DNA of 64,000 bases, from positions 54,089-118,088 of the forward strand of contig NZ_LDVZ01000004.1 in the NCBI RefSeq assembly GCF_001276515.1, read 5' to 3'. Positions within the stretch are counted from its first letter, which is position 1, and every line of letters begins with the position of its first letter. The notes under the pieces were generated by a model that did no database searches, was not told the DNA's origin, and worked only from the letters and a program-made list of their open reading frames with translations. A program made the translations under genes and the position numbers. This document shows positions 1 through 9,178 of this stretch, piece after piece. This stretch comes from Haemophilus sp. C1. GTDB lineage: Bacteria; Pseudomonadota; Gammaproteobacteria; Enterobacterales; Pasteurellaceae.

Positions 1-846
1 GTTGTCGCAAAAATAGCTCAAGAATTAGGTATTTTAACTGTTGCTGTTGTGACCAAACCATTTGCTTTTGAAGGCAAGAAGCGTATGCAATTTGCAGAGC
101 TCGGTATTAAAGATTTATCCCAATATGTTGATTCAATGATTATTATTCCGAATCAACAAATCCAAAAAGTTCTCTCTAAAAATGCTAAATTAATTGAGGC
201 TTTTGCTGCTGCAAACGACGTGTTGCGTAATTCCGTGATGGGAATTTCAGATATGATTACCTCTCCTGGTTTAATTAATGTGGACTTCGCTGATGTAAGA
301 ACAGTGATGTCCGTTCAAGGACAAGCCATGATTGGTTTTGGTTCAGCTATGGGAGAACCTGGTGAGGGTAGAGCAGAAGAGGCTGCTTGTCTTGCAGTAC
401 GTAACGATCTTCTAGAAAAAATAGATCTTTCTAACGCTCAAGGTATTTTAGTTAATATTACTGCTGGAATGGATTTAGTTTTTGAAGAGTTTAACATTAT
501 AGGTGAGACAATAGGTAGTTTTGCTTCTGAAGAAGCGACAGTTGTTGTTGGTACGAGTCTAGTGCCTGAGATGAGTAATGAAATTCGAGTGACTATTGTG
601 GCAACAGGATTAGGAGAAATCGCCCCAACTGAGTCTGTTCAAGTATTGCGACCTTCTCGTCCAGTTGAGCCAGAAGGTACAGGTCGCGTAAATATTGTGC
701 CTGATATACATACTCGTGAGCCAGTAGAAACTCAAAAAACGCCAGCGGAAGAATATCATCGCCCGCTGGATAAACCTATTACAGATCGTTTAGAAGCATT
801 TAAGAAAAACAGTTTCTTTAATCCTGCGCAACGTGAAGAAAATTAA
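1..846 (+). CDS. ftsZ: Cell division protein FtsZ, 5'-truncated by the window edge
   Basis: Tubulin-like GTPase that polymerises into the Z-ring and organises septation. The open frame runs from base 1 (VVAKIAQELGILTVAVVTKP), so the true start lies upstream. The visible 281 residues hold the end of the GTPase domain, the T7 synergy loop (NVDFADVRTVM) and the C-terminal subdomain. The GTP-binding tubulin signature is off-window. A Pro/Glu-rich linker follows, and the tail reads LEAFKKNSFFNPAQREEN. This tail lacks the D-I-P-A-F-L-R type peptide that binds FtsA and ZipA in E. coli. lpxC follows after 43 bases, as in the conserved dcw cluster order. Identity is certain; the unusual tail is discussed in the findings. 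Confidence 0.97.
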   Translation, partial: VVAKIAQELGILTVAVVTKPFAFEGKKRMQFAELGIKDLSQYVDSMIIIPNQQIQKVLSKNAKLIEAFAAANDVLRNSVMGISDMITSPGLINVDFADVRTVMSVQGQAMIGFGSAMGEPGEGRAEEAACLAVRNDLLEKIDLSNAQGILVNITAGMDLVFEEFNIIGETIGSFASEEATVVVGTSLVPEMSNEIRVTIVATGLGEIAPTESVQVLRPSRPVEPEGTGRVNIVPDIHTREPVETQKTPAEEYHRPLDKPITDRLEAFKKNSFFNPAQREEN

Positions 847-889
847 TTTAATTGGTTTTGAGAAATACCTGGAATATTAAGGTAGTAGA

Positions 890-1807
890 ATGATTAAACA
901 AAGAACATTAAAACAAAGTATTAAAGTAACAGGCGTTGGCTTGCATAGCGGTAAGAAAGTGACTTTAACGTTACGTCCAGCTATGCCAAATACCGGTGTT
1001 GTTTACTATCGTACAGATTTAAATCCAGCTGTGGCATTCCCTGCTGATCCAAATTCAGTGCGTGATACAATGCTTTGTACTGCATTAATTAATGAGCAAG
1101 GTGTACGAATTTCTACCGTTGAACATTTAAATGCCGCACTATCGGGCCTTGGTATTGATAATATCATTATTGAGGTTGATGCGCCTGAGATTCCTATTAT
1201 GGATGGTAGTGCGAGTCCATTTATCTATTTGTTATTAGATGCTGGAATTGAAGAACAAAATGCACCTAAGAAATTTATTCGTATTAAAGAATATGTTCGA
1301 GTTGAAGATGGTGATAAATGGGCTGAATTTAAACCTTACAATGGTTTCCGTTTAGATTTCACTATTGATTTTGAGCATCCCGCTATTGGCAAAAATGTTC
1401 GCAATTATGTCATGGATTTCTCTGCTCAAGCATTTGTTCATCAAATTAGTCGAGCAAGAACATTTGGTTTCATGAAAGATATAGAATATCTTCAATCTCA
1501 AGGGCTAGCATTAGGTGGTAGCCTTGATAATGCTATTGTTCTTGATGATTATAGAATTTTAAATGAAGATGGCTTACGCTTTAAAGATGAACTTGTTCGT
1601 CATAAAATGTTAGACGCAATTGGCGATCTTTATATGGCTGGTTATAACATTATTGGTGATTTCAAGGCTTATAAGTCTGGTCATGGTTTAAATAACAAGT
1701 TACTACGTGCTGTTTTAGCAAATCAAGAAGCGTGGGAGTTTGTAACTTTCGAAGATAAAGAACAAGTACCTCAAGGATATGTTGCGCCTGTTCAAGTATT
1801 TATCTAA
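890..1807 (+). CDS. lpxC: UDP-3-O-acyl-N-acetylglucosamine deacetylase LpxC
   Basis: Zinc amidase catalysing the first committed step of lipid A synthesis in the cytoplasm. The product has 305 residues, the usual length. Visible zinc and catalytic motifs are [14 protein letters not shown] (first zinc histidine), [17 protein letters not shown] (the HxxxD zinc pair) and [11 protein letters not shown] (catalytic histidine). The ATG start at 890 follows AAGGTAGTAG. It lies directly downstream of ftsZ, the normal position at the end of the dcw cluster. An intrinsic terminator follows at 1825-1858, so transcription of the cluster probably ends here. Confidence 0.98.
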   Translation: MIKQRTLKQSIKVTGVGLHSGKKVTLTLRPAMPNTGVVYYRTDLNPAVAFPADPNSVRDTMLCTALINEQGVRISTVEHLNAALSGLGIDNIIIEVDAPEIPIMDGSASPFIYLLLDAGIEEQNAPKKFIRIKEYVRVEDGDKWAEFKPYNGFRLDFTIDFEHPAIGKNVRNYVMDFSAQAFVHQISRARTFGFMKDIEYLQSQGLALGGSLDNAIVLDDYRILNEDGLRFKDELVRHKMLDAIGDLYMAGYNIIGDFKAYKSGHGLNNKLLRAVLANQEAWEFVTFEDKEQVPQGYVAPVQVFI

Positions 1808-1824
1808 TCATTTTATTTTTGAAG

Positions 1825-1858
1825 AAGCTATATTTCTGCTAAGAAGTATAGCTTTTTT
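1825..1858 (+). terminator. Intrinsic terminator after lpxC
   Basis: Perfect 8-bp stem AAGCTATA / TATAGCTT followed by a run of T. It closes the ftsZ-lpxC transcription unit. Confidence 0.85.
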
Positions 1859-1865
1859 ATTTTCA

Positions 1866-1908
1866 TCGCACTTTAAATGACTAAGGCTTAAAAGTGCGGT
1901 TTGTTTTT
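1866..1908 (+). terminator. Inverted pair of uptake-signal cores upstream of pheA
   Basis: An imperfect reverse uptake signal (CGCACTTT) faces an exact forward copy (AAGTGCGGT at 1892-1900). The pair can form a CGCACTTT / AAAGTGCG hairpin and is followed by T-rich DNA. Such paired signals often serve as terminators in Haemophilus. It lies between lpxC and pheA and could also attenuate pheA; I found no Phe-rich leader peptide. Confidence 0.6.
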
Positions 1909-1931
1909 CTTATTTTTTATAAGGGGATGCT

Positions 1932-3089
1932 ATGAAGCTAGAATTATCTGAAATTCGCCAACAAATTACGCAAATAGATCGTAGTTTATTAAAATTGCTT
2001 TCTGAGCGTCATCGTTTAGCTTTCGATGTAGTGAGAAGTAAAGAGATTTCGCAAAAAGCTTTACGTGATGTAGAGCGAGAACAGCAACTTTTACAAGAAT
2101 TAGTTCAATTCTCAGAAAATGAGAATTATCAACTTGAACCACAATATATCACTTCAATTTTCCAAAAAATTATTGAAGATTCAGTATTGACCCAGCAAGT
2201 CTATTTGCAGAATAAACTTAATGAACAACGCAATCAAAATTTACATATTGCTTTTTTAGGTAAGAGAGGGTCTTATTCAAATTTAGCTGCACGTAATTAT
2301 GCTGCTCGTTATCAAAAACAATTTGTAGAACTAGGATGTCAGTCTTTTGAGCAAGTATTTGAAAAAGTGCAAAGTGGAGAGGCTGATTTTGGTGTATTGC
2401 CTTTAGAAAATACAACATCAGGCGCTATTAATGAAGTTTATGATTTGCTCCAGCATACAGACCTATCATTGGTAGGCGAGCTAGCTTATCCAATCCAGCA
2501 TTGTGTTTTGGTAAATGGCACGACTAAATTAAGTGAAATCGATACTTTATATAGTCATCCGCAAGTAATTCAACAATGTAGTCAATTTATACATAGTCTT
2601 GATCGAGTACATATTGAGTATTGTGAAAGTAGCTCACATGCAATGCAACTTATTGCAAGTTTAAATAAGCCGAATATTGCGGCATTAGGAAATGAAGATG
2701 GTGGTAAATTGTATGGACTTAGCGTATTAAAAACTAATATTGCTAATCAAGAGAACAATATTACGCGTTTTATTGTCGTTGCTAAAGAACAGCGTGAGGT
2801 TTCACCACAGATACCGGCAAAAACATTATTGCTAATGACAACTTCACAGCAAATTGGCTCATTAGTTGATGCACTTTTAGTTTTCAAAAAACATCAAATT
2901 AATATGACGAAATTAGAATCTCGTCCAATTTATGGGAAACCTTGGGAAGAAATGTTTTATCTCGAAATAGAAGCGAATATCCATCATCCTGATATTCAGC
3001 AAGCTTTGGAAGAGTTAGAGAATTGTAGTAACTATCTAAAGATTTTAGGTTGTTATCCTAGCGAGATTGTAAAACCTGTTAATTTATAA
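1932..3089 (+). CDS. pheA: Bifunctional chorismate mutase / prephenate dehydratase
   Basis: P-protein that converts chorismate to prephenate and then to phenylpyruvate in phenylalanine synthesis. The product has 385 residues, close to E. coli PheA. Domains in order are an AroQ-type chorismate mutase (about 1-95, with [19 protein letters not shown]), prephenate dehydratase (about 108-285, with [14 protein letters not shown] and [13 protein letters not shown]) and a C-terminal ACT regulatory domain with the ESRP motif ([17 protein letters not shown]) expected to bind phenylalanine for feedback inhibition. The start follows a strong AAGGGG ribosome site. It ends at a convergent uptake-signal hairpin shared with rapZ. 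Confidence 0.97.
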   Translation: MKLELSEIRQQITQIDRSLLKLLSERHRLAFDVVRSKEISQKALRDVEREQQLLQELVQFSENENYQLEPQYITSIFQKIIEDSVLTQQVYLQNKLNEQRNQNLHIAFLGKRGSYSNLAARNYAARYQKQFVELGCQSFEQVFEKVQSGEADFGVLPLENTTSGAINEVYDLLQHTDLSLVGELAYPIQHCVLVNGTTKLSEIDTLYSHPQVIQQCSQFIHSLDRVHIEYCESSSHAMQLIASLNKPNIAALGNEDGGKLYGLSVLKTNIANQENNITRFIVVAKEQREVSPQIPAKTLLLMTTSQQIGSLVDALLVFKKHQINMTKLESRPIYGKPWEEMFYLEIEANIHHPDIQQALEELENCSNYLKILGCYPSEIVKPVNL

Positions 3090-3090
3090 G

Positions 3091-3130
3091 AAAGTGTGGT
3101 CAATAAAATTATTTTTGACCGCACTTTTTT
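3091..3130. terminator. Bidirectional terminator built from an uptake-signal pair
   Basis: AAAGTGTGGTCA and TGACCGCACTTTTTT form a stem between the convergent pheA and rapZ genes. One arm (3118-3126) is an exact uptake signal; the other has one change (AAGTGTGGT). Confidence 0.75.
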
Positions 3131-3986
3131 ATGCCTTTTTATTTCGTTCTAAAGATTTATGCTGAATTTGGACGATTTTCCCTTTAGCTTGAAAATATTC
3201 GCCTAACTGCTGTGCTATATAAACGGAGCGGTGTTTGCCTCCAGTACATCCAATGGCAATGGTTAAATAGCTACGATTGTTTTTTTCTAACATTGGCAAC
3301 CAAGTATCAATATAGTTACGAGTGAGGTAGATAAATTCATTCACTTGTGTATGGCTATTTAGAAATTCTGCTACTGGCGCATCTAATCCTGTCATTGGGC
3401 GTAATGTTGGATCCCAATGTGGGTTAGGTAAGAAACGTACATCGAAAACATAATCCGCATCTAAAGGAATTCCATATTTAAAGCCAAAAGATTCAACAAC
3501 GATTTTTAGTTCTTTATCACTATTTCCTCGTAAAAATTCGCGTAGACGTTCCGCAAGAGTATGAGTAGAAAGATGGGTAGTATCAATAATAAAGTTGGCG
3601 TGTTGAATTAATGGCTCAAGGTAGCGATATTCTTCATCTATTGCTGCTTCAAGAGATAAATCTTTCAAGGAAAGTGGGTGCAGACGGCGTGAATCGCTAT
3701 AACGACGAATCAATGTACCACGATCTGCTTCAAGGAAAATAATCTTTAATTGATGATATTTTTGTAAAGTATTTAGGGTTTGTTCAAGAGTATTGGCTGA
3801 ATTAGGAATATTACGAATATCAAGGCTGATTGCGACCGAAGATTGGGATTGAGATAGAATATCAGTCAATTGAGGCAGTAAATCCAGAGGAATATTATCA
3901 ACACAATAATATCCGGCATCTTCTAATGCTCGTAAGGCTACGGATTTTCCTGCGCCAGAACGTCCACTAATAATGATAATTTCCAT
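3129..3986 (-). CDS. rapZ: RNase adapter RapZ
   Basis: P-loop protein that in E. coli binds the small RNA GlmZ and targets it to RNase E, controlling GlmS and amino-sugar supply. The product has 285 residues, the family length. The N-terminal Walker A is GRSGAGKS (about residues 8-15). The C-terminal domain includes [14 protein letters not shown], the conserved basic RNA/ligand-binding region. It is the last gene of the minus-strand lptC-lptA-lptB-ptsN-rapZ run, 15 bases after ptsN. In enterobacteria npr follows rapZ; here the strand converges on pheA and no npr is present. Confidence 0.95.
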   Translation of the reverse strand: MEIIIISGRSGAGKSVALRALEDAGYYCVDNIPLDLLPQLTDILSQSQSSVAISLDIRNIPNSANTLEQTLNTLQKYHQLKIIFLEADRGTLIRRYSDSRRLHPLSLKDLSLEAAIDEEYRYLEPLIQHANFIIDTTHLSTHTLAERLREFLRGNSDKELKIVVESFGFKYGIPLDADYVFDVRFLPNPHWDPTLRPMTGLDAPVAEFLNSHTQVNEFIYLTRNYIDTWLPMLEKNNRSYLTIAIGCTGGKHRSVYIAQQLGEYFQAKGKIVQIQHKSLERNKKA

Positions 3987-4001
3987 AATTCCCCCTTTAA
4001 A

Positions 4002-4496
4002 TTATTCTTGCGTTTCTTCCGGCGAACTTTCAGCTCTATCTGAAATCTCAAAAACTTGCCAAATTTCATCCGCACTTTTGGCTGAACGTAATTGTTTTAA
4101 CATATTTTTATCGGTAAGTTTTTCGATTAATGATGCCAATATAGGGATGTATGTTTCGCATTGATTCTCTGGAATAAGTATAGCAAAAATTAAATCTACA
4201 GGTTTACCATCAAGAGAATCATAATTAATTGGGTTATCCAATTGCATAAACATGGCAATTACTTTGTCACATACCTCAAGAGGCATTTTCGCTTTAGGCA
4301 TTGCTATGCCATTGCCTAACCCTGAGTTACCCAGCTTTTCACGCTCAAAAAGAGATTCAAAGCACGCTTGCTCACCTTTATCACAGTGAAGTTTTTCTTC
4401 TACAAAATGTGCGATAGATTCAAATAATCGTTTTTTGCTAGAAAAACTAACGCCCTGACGAATATTCTCAGGGCTTAATAGTTCAGTTATTTTCAT
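4002..4496 (-). CDS. ptsN: PTS IIA-Ntr-like protein lacking the active-site histidine
   Basis: Regulatory EIIA-Ntr fold protein (164 residues). In enterobacteria it receives phosphate from NPr on a histidine in the motif NGIAIPHGK and regulates potassium transport and other targets. Here the motif reads NGIAMPKAKMP, so the histidine is lysine and the following glycine is alanine. I checked this against the DNA (ATG CCT AAA GCG AAA). The rest of the fold is conserved, for example PVDLIFAILIPENQ. It lies between lptB and rapZ with gaps of a few bases, the place where rpoN and hpf normally precede it. It is probably a phosphorylation-independent regulator. The family assignment is firm; the role is inferred. 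Confidence 0.92.
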   Translation of the reverse strand: MKITELLSPENIRQGVSFSSKKRLFESIAHFVEEKLHCDKGEQACFESLFEREKLGNSGLGNGIAMPKAKMPLEVCDKVIAMFMQLDNPINYDSLDGKPVDLIFAILIPENQCETYIPILASLIEKLTDKNMLKQLRSAKSADEIWQVFEISDRAESSPEETQE

Positions 4497-4498
4497 TT

Positions 4499-5224
4499 TT
4501 ATAATTTGAATTGTTCGCCCAGATAAACGCGTTTAACGTGTTCATCGTTCATAACTTGTTCTGGTGTGCCTGTTGCGATAATTTTACCTTCGCCAACAAT
4601 ATAAGCGCGTTCACATACATCAAGTGTTTCACGTACATTATGATCGGTAATCAAAACACCTAGTCCTCGGTTACGTAAGTCGGTGATAATTTTCTTAATA
4701 TCGCTCACAGAAATTGGATCTACACCAGCAAATGGCTCATCTAATAGAATAAACTTAGGATTTGCAGCTAATGCTCGTGCGATTTCAACTCGACGACGTT
4801 CACCGCCAGATAATGACTGACCTAAACTATCCCGAATATGGCCAATATTAAATTCCTCAATCAATTCATCAGCTTTTTCTCGACGTTGTTGAGTAGTTAA
4901 ATCTTTGCGTATTTCTAATACAGCCATTAGATTTTCGTATACAGTCAAACGGCGAAAAATAGAGGCTTCTTGTGGTAAATAACCGATTCCACGTTGCGCA
5001 CGATTATGCATTGGGAGCAAACTAATGTCTTCTCCGTCAATAATAATTTTGCCTTGATCTTGGTGAACTAACCCGACAACCATGTAGAAGGTTGTTGTTT
5101 TCCCAGCACCGTTTGGTCCGAGCAAACCGACAATTTCATTAGAGTTTACAGTTAAACTTACATCTGAAACAACTTTACGGCTTTTATAGCTCTTAGCTAA
5201 ATTTTCAGCAGTCAGAATTGACAT
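4499..5224 (-). CDS. lptB: LPS export ABC transporter ATPase LptB
   Basis: Cytoplasmic ATPase that with LptF, LptG and LptC extracts LPS from the inner membrane and pushes it across the Lpt bridge. The product has 241 residues. Walker A is GPNGAGKTT, the signature is [15 protein letters not shown] and Walker B is [12 protein letters not shown], followed by the H-loop [11 protein letters not shown]. It sits 3 bases downstream of lptA and 2 bases upstream of ptsN, so the genes are presumably cotranscribed and translationally coupled. Confidence 0.97.
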   Translation of the reverse strand: MSILTAENLAKSYKSRKVVSDVSLTVNSNEIVGLLGPNGAGKTTTFYMVVGLVHQDQGKIIIDGEDISLLPMHNRAQRGIGYLPQEASIFRRLTVYENLMAVLEIRKDLTTQQRREKADELIEEFNIGHIRDSLGQSLSGGERRRVEIARALAANPKFILLDEPFAGVDPISVSDIKKIITDLRNRGLGVLITDHNVRETLDVCERAYIVGEGKIIATGTPEQVMNDEHVKRVYLGEQFKL

Positions 5225-5227
5225 AAA

Positions 5228-5746
5228 TTACTTCCCTTTAGCTTGTTGTAATTGCGATGGAATAAGGACTGTTGTTACACGTGATTTCCCATTGCCATTA
5301 GCTTTAAGTTGCTGTTTTTTCACATCGTAGGTAATTAGTTGTCCATTAATCTTACTATCAAGTTGCTTTAATTCAGCATTATCAGTTAATGTTAAAAATT
5401 CAGTACCAAGATCATAGTGAACTTTGTTTGCTTTCCCATCCACTGGCTTACCATTATCTAGCTGTTGATGGAATGTTACTGGGGTACCAAATGCTTCTAC
5501 GGTTTCTTTTTTACCTGAATTTTCAGGTGGGCGCGTAATGACAACTTTATTTGCCTTGATTAAAATTGAACCCTGAGTAATTGAAACGTTATCAGTAAAA
5601 GTAACAACACTTTTTTCCATATCTAATGATTGATTATCAGAAACAATGTTGATCGGTTGATTCGTATCATCTTTCAACGCTAAAGCAGAGAAAGAGGTCA
5701 TGATTAATGTGGCGAGTAAAATAATTTTATTGTTTGTTAATTTCAT
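5228..5746 (-). CDS. lptA: Periplasmic LPS-transport protein LptA
   Basis: Periplasmic bridge protein of the Lpt machine; its OstA-type beta-jellyroll modules carry lipopolysaccharide from LptC to LptD. It has 172 residues with a cleavable signal peptide ending about SFSALA. The mature part contains the typical INIVSDNQSLDMEKSVVTFTDNV stretch (split here as INIVSDNQSLDM then EKSVVTFTDNV). The start overlaps the end of lptC by 20 bases, which indicates coupling. It precedes lptB. Confidence 0.95.
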   Translation of the reverse strand: MKLTNNKIILLATLIMTSFSALALKDDTNQPINIVSDNQSLDMEKSVVTFTDNVSITQGSILIKANKVVITRPPENSGKKETVEAFGTPVTFHQQLDNGKPVDGKANKVHYDLGTEFLTLTDNAELKQLDSKINGQLITYDVKKQQLKANGNGKSRVTTVLIPSQLQQAKGK

Positions 5747-6335
5747 AATATGTTTTTACCTGTTCTTTTAATGTTGCAATTTGTTGGCGTAGATTGCCAA
5801 TCATTTTTAAGCCTGTTGAGTTAAAATTTTGTCCGTTTATTTTCACCATTGTATCTGATGAAATATCTTGAGTTTTTAAGTTAACCTCTGCAACTTGTGT
5901 TTCGATTCGCTGTAACCGAGAAGTTGGTTCTAAACTTTCAGCAACGACATCACCCTCTAAATAAAGCATTTCATCTTTCGTCAATTTGGCTTTTTTTGCG
6001 CTAAGTTTCCAACTTTGTGATTCTAATAATTTTGCTGAATTATTTGATTTTTCAGCATTATTAGGTGTAGAGACATCGAATAAGTACATCAAAGGCATTT
6101 CAAACTCAGTATGGCCATCAACTGTATAATGTTTCACTTTGTCTGCGGTTGAGAGATATTGTTTCTTACCTTCAGGGGAAAACACCGTAGTTTCCATTTT
6201 ATTTCCAATATAATCAGGACTATCTGGTTTTTTTACTAAGTTTGATAAATCAGGTTTATCGCTATTTAAAGAATAAAACCATCCCAGCGAACCGAGAGCG
6301 ATAAGACCTAAAATTACATTCCAACGAATATTCAT
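5727..6335 (-). CDS. lptC: LPS-transport inner-membrane protein LptC
   Basis: Bitopic component linking the LptBFG transporter to periplasmic LptA. It has 202 residues, with an N-terminal membrane segment (VILGLIALGSLGWFYSL, about 7-23) and then a periplasmic OstA-like domain (DYIGNKMETTVFSPEGKKQY, KVKHYTVDGHTEFEMP). It is the first gene of the minus-strand lptCAB-ptsN-rapZ run and overlaps lptA. kdsC and kdsD, which precede lptC in E. coli, are absent here; darP lies upstream instead. Confidence 0.93.
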   Translation of the reverse strand: MNIRWNVILGLIALGSLGWFYSLNSDKPDLSNLVKKPDSPDYIGNKMETTVFSPEGKKQYLSTADKVKHYTVDGHTEFEMPLMYLFDVSTPNNAEKSNNSAKLLESQSWKLSAKKAKLTKDEMLYLEGDVVAESLEPTSRLQRIETQVAEVNLKTQDISSDTMVKINGQNFNSTGLKMIGNLRQQIATLKEQVKTYYEINKQ

Positions 6336-6383
6336 ATTTTTAAATTTGTTACTCGAAAAGTGCGGATAAAAATTTAATATTTT

Positions 6384-6920
6384 TTAATCTTCCAACATCA
6401 ATGCTTTGAGCATTTGATAAATTTCTCGATAGGCTTTCGATGGTTTATTTTGCTCACGTTCTTTTTGTGCTGAACGAATAAGATTACGTAGTTGTTGACG
6501 ATCTACATCGGGATAATCATTGAATAAATCGGTTAGAGCCACGTCACCTTTTTCTACTAATTCATCCCGCACTTTTTCGATTTTGTGCAGCATAGCCTGC
6601 TGTCGGTTATGTTTATTTTCGATTTTATCTAATGCTTCACGAATGGGTTCAACATCAATTCCTCGAAATAATTTGCCGATATACTGTAATTGACGGCGAC
6701 GAGCTTCTTTTTGTAAACGCTGTGCAAGCTCAATGGCATCAAGTAAGGATTCATCAAGTGGGATTTTAGCAAGATTAGCTTTGGTTAAATTTACAATCTT
6801 TTCACCAAGTTGTTTTAAGTCTTCAGCATCGCGTTTGATTTCGCTTTTACTTACCCAAATAATTTCTTCTTGCTCTTCATCTTCCCAATCGAAAGCTTCT
6901 TTTTTCTTACGTTTTGCCAT
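6384..6920 (-). CDS. darP: Ribosome-associated assembly factor DarP (YjgA, DUF615)
   Basis: Small basic protein of the YjgA/DUF615 family; E. coli DarP associates with late 50S assembly intermediates. About 178 residues from the ATG at 6920, which follows an AGAGA ribosome site. An in-frame TTG at 6932 would add four residues and seems less likely. Charged N-terminus ([14 protein letters not shown]), then a largely helical body rich in Lys, Arg and Glu, ending with the conserved [15 protein letters not shown]. It is separated from lptC by 48 bases and diverges from pmbA. Confidence 0.9.
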   Translation of the reverse strand: MAKRKKKEAFDWEDEEQEEIIWVSKSEIKRDAEDLKQLGEKIVNLTKANLAKIPLDESLLDAIELAQRLQKEARRRQLQYIGKLFRGIDVEPIREALDKIENKHNRQQAMLHKIEKVRDELVEKGDVALTDLFNDYPDVDRQQLRNLIRSAQKEREQNKPSKAYREIYQMLKALMLED

Positions 6921-7008
6921 AATTTCTCTCAACTAAAATTTGGCGCGTATTTTAGCACAAAGTTTCAAAATAATATAAAATGTGACAAATTTTTAATGGG
7001 AAAAAATA

Positions 7009-8364
7009 ATGAAAATAGCCGAAAATCAAACCGCGCTTTTGAAAGCTCAAGAACAAGAATTACGTCAAGCAGTCAGCTTTGCTATTGAATTAGCAACAAA
7101 ATCAGGCGCGAGTGCAGAAGTCGCCGTCACTAAAGTGAGTGGATTGTCAGTATCCACACGCTTGCAAGAAATTGAAAATGTTGAATTCACTAATGATGGC
7201 GCATTGGGGATCTCCGTTTATATGGGACAACAAAAAGGCAATGCATCGACATCAGATTTAAGTGAAGGTGCTATTCGAAATGCAGTGGAAGCCGCACTTG
7301 CTATTGCAAAATACACTTCACCCGATGATTGCGCAGGCCTTGCGGATAAGGATTTAATGGCTTTTGAGGCACCTGATTTAGAGCTTTATCATGCTGCTGA
7401 TGTGGATGTTGATAAAGCAACAGAACTTGCACTTCAGGCTGAAAAGGCGGCTTTAGAGGCGGATGAACGCATTATAAATAGTAATGGTGCAAGTTTTAAT
7501 TCACATACAGGTGTGAAAGTTTATGGAAATAGCCATGGCATGTTGCAAAGTTATTTATCAAGCCGTTATTCCTTATCTTGTTCGGTTATTGGTGGCGTAG
7601 AAGATGCCTTAGAAAATGATTACGAATACACAATTTCTCGTGAATTTGACAAACTTCAATCGCCAATTTGGGTTGGCGAAAATTGTGCAAAGAAGGTCGT
7701 TTCTCGTTTAAATCCTCAAAAATTGAGTACACGAGAAGTGCCAGTTATTTTCTTAAATGATGTTGCAACTGGTCTTATTTCTCACTTTGCCGCAGCAATA
7801 AGTGGTGGCAGTTTATATAGAAAATCGAGTTTCTTGCTCGATCATTTAGGTAAACAGGTCTTACCAGATTGGTTCAATATCAGTGAGAGACCACATTTAT
7901 TACGTCGTTTGGCTTCAACGCCTTTTGATAGTGAAGGTGTTCGTACGCAAGATCGTGAAATTGTCGAAGACGGGATATTACAAACTTATTTAGTGACAAG
8001 TTACAGTGGTAAAAAACTTGGTATGCCAAGTACAGGGCACGCTGGAGGCATTCACAACTGGCTTGTTAAGCCAAATTTGGCTGGTGGATTGACCGCGCTT
8101 TTACATCAAATGGGAACTGGATTGTTAGTAACGGATGTTATGGGACAAGGTGTCAATATTGTTACGGGCGATTATTCCCGTGGCGCATCAGGTTTTTGGG
8201 TGGAAAATGGCGAAATTCAGTATCCAGTGGCTGAAATTACTATTGCAGGGCAACTACAAGATATGTTGAAGAATATGGTTGCTGTAGCGGATGATATAGA
8301 GCATCGTTCTAACATCCAAACTGGTTCTATTTTGTTAGATAAGATGAAAATTTCAGGAAATTAA
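7009..8364 (+). CDS. pmbA: Metalloprotease-like protein PmbA/TldE
   Basis: TldE/PmbA subunit of the TldD-TldE protease, which in E. coli cleaves unfolded or leader peptides (microcin B17 maturation, CcdA degradation). The product has 451 residues, the usual length. Conserved regions include the N-terminal [16 protein letters not shown], the central [10 protein letters not shown] and the C-terminal [20 protein letters not shown] followed by ENGEIQYPV. TldE lacks the zinc site, which is in TldD, and no tldD is in this window. The next transcription unit is a small RNA. Confidence 0.95.
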   Translation: MKIAENQTALLKAQEQELRQAVSFAIELATKSGASAEVAVTKVSGLSVSTRLQEIENVEFTNDGALGISVYMGQQKGNASTSDLSEGAIRNAVEAALAIAKYTSPDDCAGLADKDLMAFEAPDLELYHAADVDVDKATELALQAEKAALEADERIINSNGASFNSHTGVKVYGNSHGMLQSYLSSRYSLSCSVIGGVEDALENDYEYTISREFDKLQSPIWVGENCAKKVVSRLNPQKLSTREVPVIFLNDVATGLISHFAAAISGGSLYRKSSFLLDHLGKQVLPDWFNISERPHLLRRLASTPFDSEGVRTQDREIVEDGILQTYLVTSYSGKKLGMPSTGHAGGIHNWLVKPNLAGGLTALLHQMGTGLLVTDVMGQGVNIVTGDYSRGASGFWVENGEIQYPVAEITIAGQLQDMLKNMVAVADDIEHRSNIQTGSILLDKMKISGN

Positions 8365-8380
8365 AAAATATTTCTAAAAT

Positions 8381-8399
8381 TGAGAATTATTCTTATTGA
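8381..8399. promoter_or_regulatory. Candidate Fur box
   Basis: TGAGAATTATTCTTATTGA contains the near-palindrome AGAAT-T-ATTCT and resembles the Fur consensus GATAATGATAATCATTATC. It overlaps the -35 region of the small-RNA promoter at 8396. The related TGAGAATTATTTGCATT stands upstream of hitA on the minus strand, which supports a shared iron-responsive operator. Confidence 0.65.
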
Positions 8400-8423
8400 C
8401 AATAACTAAATGTCTGCTACTAT
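8396..8423 (+). promoter_or_regulatory. Sigma-70 promoter for the small RNA
   Basis: TTGACA (8396-8401), a 16-base spacer and TACTAT (8418-8423). The predicted start is near 8430. The operator overlap predicts repression by Fur with iron. Confidence 0.7.
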
Positions 8424-8429
8424 ACGCAC

Positions 8430-8527
8430 ATCTGTTAAGCGATTGCAGGTTGCTCCAACAGGTAGAGTAGAAAGTAAATTCGTTAGGGTTCAAAAAGGCT
8501 GAAGGTTTAAACTTCAGCCTTTTTTTT
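8430..8527 (+). ncRNA. Probable Fur-repressed small RNA (candidate HrrF)
   Basis: A self-contained transcription unit of about 98 nt lies between pmbA and hpt with no plausible open frame. It has a Fur-like box, a good sigma-70 promoter and an intrinsic terminator with a 9-bp perfect stem (AGGCTGAAG / CTTCAGCCT, loop GTTTAAA) followed by eight T. This is the classic architecture of an iron-sparing sRNA such as RyhB. H. influenzae has a described Fur-regulated sRNA called HrrF; I think this is it from the promoter/operator layout but I cannot confirm the locus from memory. The first half is mostly unpaired and G/C-poor, suitable for Hfq-dependent pairing. Confidence 0.72.
8496..8527 (+). terminator. 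Intrinsic terminator of the small RNA
   Basis: AGGCTGAAG, loop GTTTAAA, CTTCAGCCT, then T8. A-run/T-run pairing extends the stem. Confidence 0.9.
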
Positions 8528-8575
8528 GTAAAATAGCAAACGATTTTATCCCCTGTCATTTCATAAGGAAACACA

Positions 8576-9115
8576 ATGAAAAAACACCACGTTGACGTTT
8601 TAATTTCAGAGAACGATGTTCATGCTCGTATTGCTGAATTAGGTGCTCAAATTACAAAATTTTATCAAGAAAAACAGATCGATAGCCTTGTTGTCGTAGG
8701 GCTTTTACGTGGTTCCTTTATGTTTATGGCGGATATCGTTCGTCAGATAAATTTACCTGTGGAAATTGAATTTATGACCACTTCAAGTTATGGCACAGGT
8801 ATGACCACGAATCACGACGTTCGTATTACCAAAGATTTAGACGGTGATATAAAAGGTAAACACGTTTTAATTGTGGAAGATATTATTGATACGGGTTATA
8901 CCTTGGAAAAAGTGCGTGATATTTTGAGTTTGCGTGAGCCTGCTAGTCTTGCAATTTGTACGTTACTTGATAAACCCTCTCGCCGTGAAGTGGAAGTGCC
9001 TGTTGAATGGGTTGGTTTTGAAATTCCTGATGAATTTGTGGTGGGGTATGGTATCGATTACGCACAACACCATCGTAATTTAGGCTATATCGGTAAAGTT
9101 GTTTTAGAAGAATAA
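8576..9115 (+). CDS. hpt: Hypoxanthine phosphoribosyltransferase
   Basis: Purine-salvage enzyme that transfers phosphoribosyl from PRPP to hypoxanthine (and guanine more weakly). The product has 179 residues. The PRPP-binding loop is [15 protein letters not shown], and the flexible-loop segment is [12 protein letters not shown]. The ATG at 8576 follows ATAAGGAAACACA, a clear ribosome site. It is a single-gene unit ended by an uptake-signal hairpin shared with nrdG. Confidence 0.96.
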   Translation: MKKHHVDVLISENDVHARIAELGAQITKFYQEKQIDSLVVVGLLRGSFMFMADIVRQINLPVEIEFMTTSSYGTGMTTNHDVRITKDLDGDIKGKHVLIVEDIIDTGYTLEKVRDILSLREPASLAICTLLDKPSRREVEVPVEWVGFEIPDEFVVGYGIDYAQHHRNLGYIGKVVLEE

Positions 9116-9129
9116 TTTGATTTTATTGA

Positions 9130-9178
9130 AAAGTGCGGTTGAAATTTTAAATGAATTTTTAGCCGCACTTTTTATAAC
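9130..9178. terminator. Bidirectional terminator made of facing uptake signals
   Basis: AAAAGTGCGGT (exact signal at 9131-9139) and a reverse copy GCCGCACTTTTT form a stem between the convergent hpt and nrdG genes. Confidence 0.75.

Noticed and set aside
6870..7088. 72-residue plus-strand frame before pmbA
   Set aside because: It overlaps darP and pmbA out of frame and lacks a ribosome site.
8374..8574. 66-residue open frame on the minus strand
   Set aside because: It is antisense to the small-RNA unit and has no ribosome site or family features.
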